From: Polynucleobacter meluiroseus
GTDB lineage: Bacteria > Pseudomonadota > Gammaproteobacteria > Burkholderiales > Burkholderiaceae
Direction of reading: 5' to 3'
Assembly (NCBI GenBank): GCA_945867755.1
Contig: CAMBJN010000030.1
Coordinates: 1-11,655 of the forward strand
Length of the DNA: 11,655 nt
Position numbers and translations under genes: made by a program. Shown one piece after another: positions 1 to 6,030 of the stretch (its first letter is position 1; the number at the start of each line of letters is the position of its first letter). The notes under the pieces were generated by a model. That model made no database searches, was not told the origin of the DNA, and worked only from the letters and a program-made list of their open reading frames with translations.

Positions 1-1020
1 CAGCCATGACATCAAATGATTAAAGTGCAGCAAACGACCTTGGCGCCACTCTTGTATGGTGACTAAATAGTATGGGTTTTGTGGCAAAAAATTAACCAGA
101 AAGAGCATCCCCAGTAGAGCGCAAACACCAATTAAATACAAATACACTCTATTCAATTGCAAAGCACCAAACAATAGAATTGTTGCAAATATCATTCCCC
201 ACAATGCAGGCGGCGTTAACCATGCGAAGCTTTTATCAGCCCCAAACTGCATTCCTGAAAATAAAGCTTTCAAAATAATGGTGGTTATCAGCAAAAAAAA
301 CAACAGCGCTAATTTTGGCGCACCCTTACGCATGGTCAATGCAATGCTGATGCTAGCAAAAATCCAAGCCAACATGGTTGTGGCGATTTCAATGGTGGCA
401 AAGTTAAATGTACTTGTCCAAAGAATTGAATTGGGCCACTTGGTTGCAAGACCACCCATGGCTAGCCATGCTGTTTGGGGATAAATTTGCGCCCACGGAA
501 ACGCCATTAATAGCAAAATTCCGCTGGACCGAACTCCAAACCATTCAACCCTCTTTCTTTGAAAAACACTTCCAGAAAGCCAAACGGGATCTAAGGTGAT
601 GGCAATGAGCGCGCCTATTGCCACACCAGATATATTCGCCCACCAATCAACATTGCTGGGTATCCGAGTAACCAACCAAGTCTGCAGAGATTCTAAGACC
701 GCAGAAAGTAAAGCGCCAATAATGACTGACAATAAAAGTGCGCGATAGGATTTCAGGCGAGGATAAACAGCAAAAACAATTAAAAACCCCAAGGGCAAGT
801 AACCCAAAATATTGGTAAATACATCAAATGATGTGATGTACTGAGGAATGGGTGCAAGGATCCAATCTAAGTAAGTGGCGCCCACACTGACATTGAAATT
901 AAATGGATAAATACTGGCGTAAATAATCAACAAAATATAAGAAAAGCATGCCATCCTTGCGGTTGACATCGGCAAATCAGGCCAATTAAGGCGTTGAGGT
1001 CTTTGAAAATTCTCTGTCAT
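1..1020 (-). CDS. VanZ-like multi-pass membrane protein (3' end outside window)
   Basis: An open frame of 340 codons runs from the ATG at 1020 to the left edge without a stop, so the C-terminus is missing. Residues about 25-140 carry the VanZ-family signature: a conserved Asp at 66 and Asn at 70, then GYLPLG at 73-78, a Glu-Ser-Leu-Gln at 110-113, Arg119, and SNVDWWANISG at 122-132. The protein has many hydrophobic segments along its whole length, so it is an integral inner-membrane protein. VanZ was named for weak teicoplanin resistance in enterococci. The role of proteobacterial homologues is not established, and I do not infer antibiotic resistance here. After the VanZ domain there are several more membrane spans of unknown function. 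No good Shine-Dalgarno precedes the ATG. The gene is divergent from birA with a gap of only 26 bp. Confidence 0.9.
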   Translation of the reverse strand, partial: MTENFQRPQRLNWPDLPMSTARMACFSYILLIIYASIYPFNFNVSVGATYLDWILAPIPQYITSFDVFTNILGYLPLGFLIVFAVYPRLKSYRALLLSVIIGALLSAVLESLQTWLVTRIPSNVDWWANISGVAIGALIAITLDPVWLSGSVFQRKRVEWFGVRSSGILLLMAFPWAQIYPQTAWLAMGGLATKWPNSILWTSTFNFATIEIATTMLAWIFASISIALTMRKGAPKLALLFFLLITTIILKALFSGMQFGADKSFAWLTPPALWGMIFATILLFGALQLNRVYLYLIGVCALLGMLFLVNFLPQNPYYLVTIQEWRQGRLLHFNHLMSWL

Positions 1021-1028
1021 AACCACAT
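1017..1028 (-). other. possible three-codon leader mini-ORF before the VanZ gene
   Basis: On the minus strand ATG-TGG-TTA-TGA ends inside the VanZ start codon (TTATGA). An AGG lies 4 nt upstream of the mini-ORF ATG but 13 nt from the VanZ ATG. It could support coupled re-initiation, but it is very short and may be chance. Confidence 0.15.
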
Positions 1029-1034
1029 AGTACC

Positions 1035-1040
1035 TACAAT
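1035..1040 (+). promoter_or_regulatory. candidate -10 box for birA (possible leaderless start)
   Basis: TACAAT (5/6 to the sigma-70 -10 consensus) ends 6 nt before the only possible birA start codon, so transcription would begin at or next to the ATG. A weak -35 candidate, CTGTCA at 1014-1019, gives a 15-bp spacer. No Shine-Dalgarno lies between box and ATG. Confidence 0.35.
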
Positions 1041-1046
1041 ATTGAT

Positions 1047-1829
1047 ATGGCGATAAATTGGATCCTAGAAAGTGTTGATCAAAGTCCCTCAACCAACGAA
1101 GACTTAATGGCTCGGTGGCGAGCGAGTCGACTATGGCAGCCCATCGCCAGAAAAGCCATCACACAAACATCTGGCAAAGGTCGCCTTGGAAGATCTTGGA
1201 TCAGCCACCCTCACCAAGCTCTGACATTCTCGGTTGCCTATCCTTTCAAAAAAAATATTTCTGAGCTATCAGGGTTAAGCCTTGCTTGCGGACTTGCCGT
1301 GATCAAAGGCATCAGTCAGACCAGCGGAATTTCTCAAGAAGCCTTAAAAAAACTAGGTTTAGGTCTTAAATGGCCCAATGACATTTTTTTCAATGATAAA
1401 AAATTAGCTGGCATGCTCTTGGAGGGCGGTCAATTAAATTCAGCTCAATCAACTTGGATAGTGATTGGTGTTGGGATTAATTTGACTGCAACTTCAGATC
1501 TAGAAAAAAGCATTCAACGCCCAATTGCTAGCCTAGACCAGATTAGCCAAACTAAAGCTATTGATGCTGATGTTTTATGGCTCGCCATACTCAAAGAGCT
1601 GGCTGAAATCATTGAACTCTTTGAGCAACATTCATTTGCGAAGCTTCAAAAAGAGTGGAACTCATGGGATATTTATAAAGATAAAACTTGTGCCATCATT
1701 CATAATGATCAAATACAGCATGAGGGTTTTGAACGAGGGGTCGATGATCAAGGTCACTTACTCATTGAATCTGACAATAAGATGCAAAAAATTATCAGCG
1801 GTGATGTTTCTTTGAAGGCAAAAGCATGA
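1047..1829 (+). CDS. birA: biotin--[acetyl-CoA-carboxylase] ligase (BirA), monofunctional
   Basis: Joins biotin, through biotinyl-AMP, to the lysine of biotin carboxyl carrier protein in the cytoplasm, as fatty-acid synthesis requires. The catalytic domain begins almost at residue 1. Visible motifs are GKGRLGR at 43-49 (biotinyl-AMP loop), KWPND at 108-112, KLAGMLLEG at 119-127 containing the catalytic-site lysine region, and GVGIN at 141-145. Residues about 211-258 form the small C-terminal SH3-like domain. There is no N-terminal helix-turn-helix, so unlike E. coli BirA it should not act as a repressor. The start is forced: an in-frame TAA lies at 1020-1022 and no other start codon follows before 1047. 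The stop overlaps the coaX start in ATGA, indicating coupled translation. Confidence 0.95.
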   Translation: MAINWILESVDQSPSTNEDLMARWRASRLWQPIARKAITQTSGKGRLGRSWISHPHQALTFSVAYPFKKNISELSGLSLACGLAVIKGISQTSGISQEALKKLGLGLKWPNDIFFNDKKLAGMLLEGGQLNSAQSTWIVIGVGINLTATSDLEKSIQRPIASLDQISQTKAIDADVLWLAILKELAEIIELFEQHSFAKLQKEWNSWDIYKDKTCAIIHNDQIQHEGFERGVDDQGHLLIESDNKMQKIISGDVSLKAKA

Positions 1830-2620
1830 GCACCCTATTAATCGACATCGGTAACAGCAGGCTTAAATGGGCCATATCCCCCAACAATGATGATTTACAT
1901 TCTGATTTTATTGATCAAGGGGTGAGCATGAATGATTCACCAAATCAACTTGCTCAATTTAATCAATTATCAAAAAATCAAACTATTGAAAAAATCATTT
2001 GCTCCAGCGTCATCAGTGAAGACAGAACCCTTGTCCTTGAAAAACATTTAAAAACAATCATACCTCAAGCATCTTGGTTTCAAATCAATGGCACATCAGC
2101 TATAAAAGATCTGGGCAGCCAATATGATCAACCACAACAATTAGGCACAGATAGAAGAGCGATGGCGATTGGTGCTCACCAAATGTTTCCGGGCAAAAAT
2201 ATTTTAGTGATCAGTGCTGGCACAGCAACGACCATTGACCTCATCACGCCTAATCATCATATGGGTGGGTGGATTTTTCCTGGCATGGAGTTGATGGCCA
2301 AGACACTCAATTTGAACACCGCTCAACTGCCCAAGGTTTCAACCGATCAAGAAAGATCTTTATTGGTGATAGGCACCAACACCAACGATGCTATTTACCA
2401 AGGAATTTTAGCCAGCCATCTTGGGGCGATCTCGATTGCGCAAGAATATGCTAAGAGTCAAAAAATTAAACTTGATCTGATGATTGTGACTGGTGGCAGC
2501 GCCAAAATCATAAGCGCCCTACTTAAGAATTTCTCTTCATCAGCCCTCGTTCATCATGAAGAGCAAATGGTACTTAAAGGACTTTTGGCCTGGGGAAAAA
2601 TAGGGTTAAATCATGAGTAA
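1826..2620 (+). CDS. coaX: type III pantothenate kinase
   Basis: Phosphorylates pantothenate with ATP, the first step of coenzyme A synthesis, in the cytoplasm. The acetate/sugar kinase-like fold is shown by the phosphate-binding DIGNSRLKWA at 7-16, LGTDRR at 106-111 (substrate-binding Gly-x-Asp-Arg), SAGTATTID at 130-138 (second ATP-binding motif), GGWIFPG at 147-153 and TGGS at 222-225. Length 264 is normal for the family. In Bordetella the homologue was first named Baf and also sits next to biotin ligase, in line with the order seen here. The gene overlaps birA by 4 nt and the next small gene by 8 nt, so the three are probably one transcript. Confidence 0.95.
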   Translation: MSTLLIDIGNSRLKWAISPNNDDLHSDFIDQGVSMNDSPNQLAQFNQLSKNQTIEKIICSSVISEDRTLVLEKHLKTIIPQASWFQINGTSAIKDLGSQYDQPQQLGTDRRAMAIGAHQMFPGKNILVISAGTATTIDLITPNHHMGGWIFPGMELMAKTLNLNTAQLPKVSTDQERSLLVIGTNTNDAIYQGILASHLGAISIAQEYAKSQKIKLDLMIVTGGSAKIISALLKNFSSSALVHHEEQMVLKGLLAWGKIGLNHE

Positions 2621-2807
2621 AAAATTAAAGGCTGCTTTGATCATTGCAATCAGTATCATTATCTTGTTAGCGTTACAAATTAATGCCAACTCTTTTAGGG
2701 CTCAAAGCTATATTAATTCTTGGGTAGAAACTGCGTTTCAAGGATCAAGCGCAACCGCTCAAGAAAACGATCAAATTAAACTTCTAAGCCCAGCGCAATC
2801 AAAATAA
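2613..2807 (+). CDS. small single-pass membrane protein of unknown function (64 aa)
   Basis: I do not recognise a family. The protein has a basic N-terminus (MSKKLK), one strongly hydrophobic segment at about 7-25 and a polar tail of about 40 residues, so it is either a membrane-anchored small protein or one with a signal-anchor. Its ATG overlaps the coaX end by 8 nt in a different frame, typical of coupled translation, which supports it being real. Its stop is only 9 nt from the stop of the convergent rfaE2, so it cannot be longer. It could be the worn-down remnant of a larger anchored protein, but nothing in the sequence proves this. Confidence 0.6.
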   Translation: MSKKLKAALIIAISIIILLALQINANSFRAQSYINSWVETAFQGSSATAQENDQIKLLSPAQSK

Positions 2808-2816
2808 TCAGGATCA

Positions 2817-3329
2817 TCAAGCCCGGATCTTTTTAACAAGGGCAGTCGTTGATCGATCATGGATAAACGGTATGGCATAAGCCTTACCGCCCCAAGTTTT
2901 GACCAAAGCTGTTTCAGCTAAATCATCAATTTGATAATCTCCACCTTTGACATAAATGTCAGGTCTGACTTTGGCAATTAGTTCAACTGGAGTTTTTTCT
3001 TCAAACATCACGACCAAGTCAACAGACTCTAAGGATGCCAACAAGGCCATGCGGTCATCTTGAGCATTGAGTGGTCTAGCATCACCTTTGCCCAATAAGC
3101 GAACTGAGCTATCTGCATTGACGCCCAGCACCAAACTAGCACCCAAGCTTTTAGCTTGAGCCAAATAACTCACGTGGCCTCTGTGCAGGATATCAAACAC
3201 GCCATTTGTAAAAACAATTGGCTTTGGCAAATGCTTCAAAGCTTCCTGTAGATTTTCTACAGAGCAGATCTTCTCTTCAAATGCTGGCAATGGTAATTTA
3301 TTAAGATTTGGCGTTGTCATAGGCAACAT
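2817..3329 (-). CDS. rfaE2: D-glycero-beta-D-manno-heptose 1-phosphate adenylyltransferase (RfaE2/HldC type)
   Basis: Transfers AMP from ATP to heptose 1-phosphate, giving ADP-heptose for the inner core of lipopolysaccharide. The protein is the stand-alone cytidylyltransferase-fold domain (170 aa), equivalent to the C-terminal half of E. coli HldE. Motifs: TNGVFDILHRGH at 41-52 with the nucleotide-binding HRGH at 49-52, NADSS at 71-75, RPDIYVKGGDY at 122-132, and an S-T-T near the end at 160-162. Two starts are possible: ATG 3327-3329 (used here) and ATG 3318-3320. Neither has a clear Shine-Dalgarno. It lies 11 nt downstream of the photolyase gene on the same strand and is likely co-transcribed with it. 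The kinase partner (HldA/RfaE1) is not in the window. Confidence 0.93.
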   Translation of the reverse strand: MLPMTTPNLNKLPLPAFEEKICSVENLQEALKHLPKPIVFTNGVFDILHRGHVSYLAQAKSLGASLVLGVNADSSVRLLGKGDARPLNAQDDRMALLASLESVDLVVMFEEKTPVELIAKVRPDIYVKGGDYQIDDLAETALVKTWGGKAYAIPFIHDRSTTALVKKIRA

Positions 3330-3340
3330 CTTACAACTGA

Positions 3341-4867
3341 CTAGATATTTTCTAAATTATTTAGCAATGTTTGGGCATGCTGTGCGATCAGTAACTGCTC
3401 TTCTGCTTCAATTTTCTGTAAATTGGCCGTCATCAAACGAGTTCTTGGATTTTTCTCAAATTCTGCCCGATGATTGATTAAAAAATTCCAATACAAGGTG
3501 GTCATTGGGCAAGCATCAGGTCCATACCTTTTACTGGATTGATATGAGCAAGAATCACAATAATTACTCACCCTTTTGATGTATGCGCCGCTCGCCACAT
3601 AGGGCTTACTCGTAAATCTTCCACCGTTGGCAAACAAAGCCATGCCCGCCGTATTGGGCAACTCGACCCATTCAATTGCATCAACATAAATTGCGAGATA
3701 CCACTCACAAACTTGCTGAGGCAATAATTCAGCCAACAAAGCAAAATTACCAGTCACCATCAATCTTTGAATATGGTGGGCGTAGCCATATTTCAATGTT
3801 TGTTCGATGGCATCTTTCATGCAGGCCATTTTGGTCTCAGCCGTCCAATACCAGTCTGGCAACTTTCTTTGATGCTGGTAAAAATTATCTTCTGCCATTT
3901 TTGGCATATCCAAGTAATACATGCCGCGTATAAATTCTCGCCAACCCAATACTTGACGCACAAACCCTTCAACAGCACTCAGGGACAATTGATTCTTTTT
4001 ATAAGCTTGTGTGGCAGCATCCACCACTTCTTTTGGATCGATGAGCTTTAAATTAAGCGCCGTTGACATGATGGAGTGCCAACCAAATGGCGTATCCGTC
4101 CACATGGCATCTTGATGAACGCCAAATAATGGTAAGCGGTACTCTACAAAATGATTCAAAGCTAACAGGGCTTGCTCTCTTGTCACAGCCCATCCAAAGT
4201 TTTCTAGCTCCCCAGGATGCTTAGGGTATTTGGCCTGAACATAAGCAATCACTTCTTGGCTAATTGCATCAGGAGTGAACCACAAGGGTTCAGTTATTTT
4301 GCCTGGTCCTTTTTTTGGATAAGGCTTTCTGTTTTGCTCATCAAAATTCCATTGGCCACCCTCAGGCTCACCAGTTTCCTCAATTAGAACTTTGTGTTTT
4401 TTACGCAGGTATCGATAAAAGTATTCAAGTCTGATTTCTTTTTTATCGCCCACCCATTCTTTGAATTCATCTAGACCGCAGTAAAAATGGTCATCATTTT
4501 CAATGGTTAAATTTATTTGAAGATCGCTGGCCAAATCTTCTAATTCTTTTCTTAATCGCCACTCCCCAGGTTCTACGCAAAGTAAATGGGTGAAATGATT
4601 TTTCTGAATCTGCTCTCTAAGTACTGTAGGGATTGATAACTTACTTTCCTTCACATAGGTCAGCTTGTATTTTTTATCTTTTAATATTTCCGCGAAATGT
4701 CGCATGGCCGACAAGAAAAGAGCGATTTTAGCTTTATGTGTCCATACATAATTGGCTTCAAACTCTGACTCAATCATGATAACTTCATCGTTTGTTAGAT
4801 CGAAATGGTTAAAGGCCGAACTATCGGCCTTTAATTGATCTCCCAGAACTAAGACAAGTTTTTTCAA
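3341..4867 (-). CDS. iron-sulfur photolyase/cryptochrome (PhrB/CryB, FeS-BCP class)
   Basis: Flavoprotein of the prokaryotic photolyase class that carries a [4Fe-4S] cluster; Agrobacterium PhrB repairs (6-4) photoproducts in DNA using blue light, and Rhodobacter CryB also affects gene expression. The N-terminal antenna domain starts with LVLVLGDQL at 4-12. The four cluster cysteines are present as C349, C437, C440 and C453, with the same spacings as PhrB (C350, C438, C441, C454). The paired histidines HHIQR at 364-368 match the His365-His366 needed for (6-4) repair in PhrB. WREFIRGMYY at 309-318 and LFANGGRFTSKPY at 411-423 are typical FAD-domain stretches. The start is a TTG at 4865-4867, one nucleotide after the litR stop, with no Shine-Dalgarno, implying translational coupling. 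Length 508 is normal. Repair activity is inferred; a signalling role is possible. Confidence 0.95.
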   Translation of the reverse strand: MKKLVLVLGDQLKADSSAFNHFDLTNDEVIMIESEFEANYVWTHKAKIALFLSAMRHFAEILKDKKYKLTYVKESKLSIPTVLREQIQKNHFTHLLCVEPGEWRLRKELEDLASDLQINLTIENDDHFYCGLDEFKEWVGDKKEIRLEYFYRYLRKKHKVLIEETGEPEGGQWNFDEQNRKPYPKKGPGKITEPLWFTPDAISQEVIAYVQAKYPKHPGELENFGWAVTREQALLALNHFVEYRLPLFGVHQDAMWTDTPFGWHSIMSTALNLKLIDPKEVVDAATQAYKKNQLSLSAVEGFVRQVLGWREFIRGMYYLDMPKMAEDNFYQHQRKLPDWYWTAETKMACMKDAIEQTLKYGYAHHIQRLMVTGNFALLAELLPQQVCEWYLAIYVDAIEWVELPNTAGMALFANGGRFTSKPYVASGAYIKRVSNYCDSCSYQSSKRYGPDACPMTTLYWNFLINHRAEFEKNPRTRLMTANLQKIEAEEQLLIAQHAQTLLNNLENI

Positions 4868-4868
4868 A

Positions 4869-5834
4869 TCAGTTGTCTGAGCGCTTTGTGCGCCAACCTT
4901 TGATGTTCGATGAAATATCTTGCAGTGCAGTCATGACCGTCACCCCTTCAGGAGTGCGCTTGCGCAATGCCTGGTTTTCGCCACCCGCCCATAGCTCCAC
5001 CCCTGGTGCTAACTTTGACCGGAGCTCATTCAAGCCATCTACAACTTGGTTTTGGTTCATTTGTGATGAGAAAGATAAGGCAATCACGTCTGCTTTTTGA
5101 GCTCTGGCTGCTTGAGCAATTTCAAGGATAGGAGTTTGAGTTCCCAAAGACACGCAAGAACATCCTTCTAAAGTCATCAGCGCTTCAGCCATCAAAAGAC
5201 CTAAGCTATGAGGCTCCTGCGGAAATGTGGTCAATAAGATTCTTGGTCTAGCTAATTCTTCATTTTGACCAATATGACTACGAGGTACTGAATTGATCGC
5301 TGTTCTTAACAAATGCTTGATTTGCTCTGTGAACACATGCTCTTCGTGTATTTCTAACTTGCCGTTGACCCAGTACTCACCAATATTTCTTATGAGTGGC
5401 GCCACAACTTCAATCACAAAACGATCCAGACCGATTTTCATCAAACTAGTAGAAAGCGCCAACCTCAATGCCTCAGTTTGATGAGACCTCAATAAATCTA
5501 TATATCGATCCACTTCTTCTTGAGAAATCATCGATAAGGAATGCGTGCTGACCTTTGATGTTTGATTGGTTTTTGAGCTTAATTCTTTGAGCGCCTCAAT
5601 TGGCAAAGGCACGATCCGCCCAGGACGAAACCCTGAGTCTAATAATCTTTTTAAGATTCGAAGTTTCTCGATTTGATCGGCTGGATAAACGCGATCGTCA
5701 TTTTTATCCCGAAGGGGTATTGGAAAGTCATAACGTCTTTCCCACACTCGGAGTGTGTCTTTAGCAATGCCGGTATCTCGCTCAACTGCGGCAATACTTA
5801 GCATGTCTGGCATATTAGTAAACCTAACATTCAT
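4869..5834 (-). CDS. litR: LitR/CarH-type cobalamin-dependent light-sensing transcriptional regulator
   Basis: MerR-family DNA-binding protein with a B12 photosensor. Residues 11-80 form the winged-helix domain (SIAAVERDTGIAKDTLRVWE at 13-32). Residues about 105-182 form the four-helix bundle that caps cobalamin and contain the W-x9-EH motif (W155, E165, H166). Residues 196-318 are the Rossmann-like B12-binding domain with EPHSLG at 207-212, where H209 is the expected lower cobalt ligand, and AGG at 283-285. In CarH/LitR, adenosylcobalamin-bound oligomer represses in the dark and light breaks the Co-C bond to release DNA. V156 replaces the residue matching Thermus CarH His132. Starts at M1, M8 (5811-5813) and M11 are all possible; M8 has an AGG 9 nt upstream. 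The gene leads the photolyase and rfaE2 and is divergent from gpx. Confidence 0.93.
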   Translation of the reverse strand: MNVRFTNMPDMLSIAAVERDTGIAKDTLRVWERRYDFPIPLRDKNDDRVYPADQIEKLRILKRLLDSGFRPGRIVPLPIEALKELSSKTNQTSKVSTHSLSMISQEEVDRYIDLLRSHQTEALRLALSTSLMKIGLDRFVIEVVAPLIRNIGEYWVNGKLEIHEEHVFTEQIKHLLRTAINSVPRSHIGQNEELARPRILLTTFPQEPHSLGLLMAEALMTLEGCSCVSLGTQTPILEIAQAARAQKADVIALSFSSQMNQNQVVDGLNELRSKLAPGVELWAGGENQALRKRTPEGVTVMTALQDISSNIKGWRTKRSDN

Positions 5835-5848
5835 AAGGAAAAACTCAT
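5831..5848 (-). promoter_or_regulatory. candidate leader mini-ORF (MSFSL) controlling litR translation
   Basis: ATG at 5846-5848 opens a five-codon frame whose TGA overlaps the litR ATG (TTATGA). A good Shine-Dalgarno, GGTGA at 5854-5858, sits 5 nt before the mini-ORF start, whereas nothing suitable sits before litR M1. Ribosomes may reach litR by stop-start re-initiation. Alternatively litR starts at the internal M8. Confidence 0.35.
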
Positions 5849-5885
5849 GTTTGTCACCAAGTTAATACGTGGTATCGACGAATAA

Positions 5886-5905
5886 ATTCTACACTGTCTT
5901 AGACA
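5886..5905 (-). promoter_or_regulatory. candidate litR promoter and operator palindrome
   Basis: On the minus strand TAGAAT (plus coordinates 5886-5891, 5/6 to the -10 consensus) lies about 50 nt before litR. Directly upstream, in what would be the spacer, is the perfect palindrome TGTCT-T-AGACA at 5895-5905. That is where a MerR-family regulator would bind for autoregulation. No convincing -35 box is visible. LitR binding is an inference. Confidence 0.4.
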
Positions 5906-5961
5906 TAATTTGCATTTATTTTGCTTTATGCTTAATATTGCACCACATCTTTAGTTTGCCC

Positions 5962-5989
5962 TAGACAAATCAATTGTTGTCAATAATAA
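5962..5989 (+). promoter_or_regulatory. candidate gpx promoter overlapped by an inverted repeat
   Basis: TAGACA at 5962-5967 (5/6 to the -35 consensus) and a weak -10, TAATAA at 5984-5989, are 16 bp apart and would start transcription about 35 nt before gpx. The arms GACAA (5964-5968) and TTGTC (5977-5981) form an inverted repeat across the -35 and spacer, so a bound regulator would block polymerase. An alternative pairing is TTGTCA 5977-5982 with GATAAA 6002-6007 (19-bp spacer). Confidence 0.35.
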
Positions 5990-6030
5990 AAAGCAAATAC
6001 AGATAAAAATGGGGCGAGGAGACAAATCCA

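Noticed and set aside
278..599. Two overlapping plus-strand open frames (68 and 63 codons)
   Set aside because: They lie antisense to the VanZ-like gene, which has recognisable conserved residues; their proteins show no domain or sensible start signals.
5811..5858. A frameshift splitting litR from its N-terminus
   Set aside because: The winged-helix domain is complete after M11 and the upstream frame holds only five codons, so no coding sequence is missing.
5900..5935. Plus-strand promoter TAGACA with TATGCT
   Set aside because: The spacer is 21 bp and the -10 is followed by over 90 bp of leader; the closer pair at 5962-5989 fits better.
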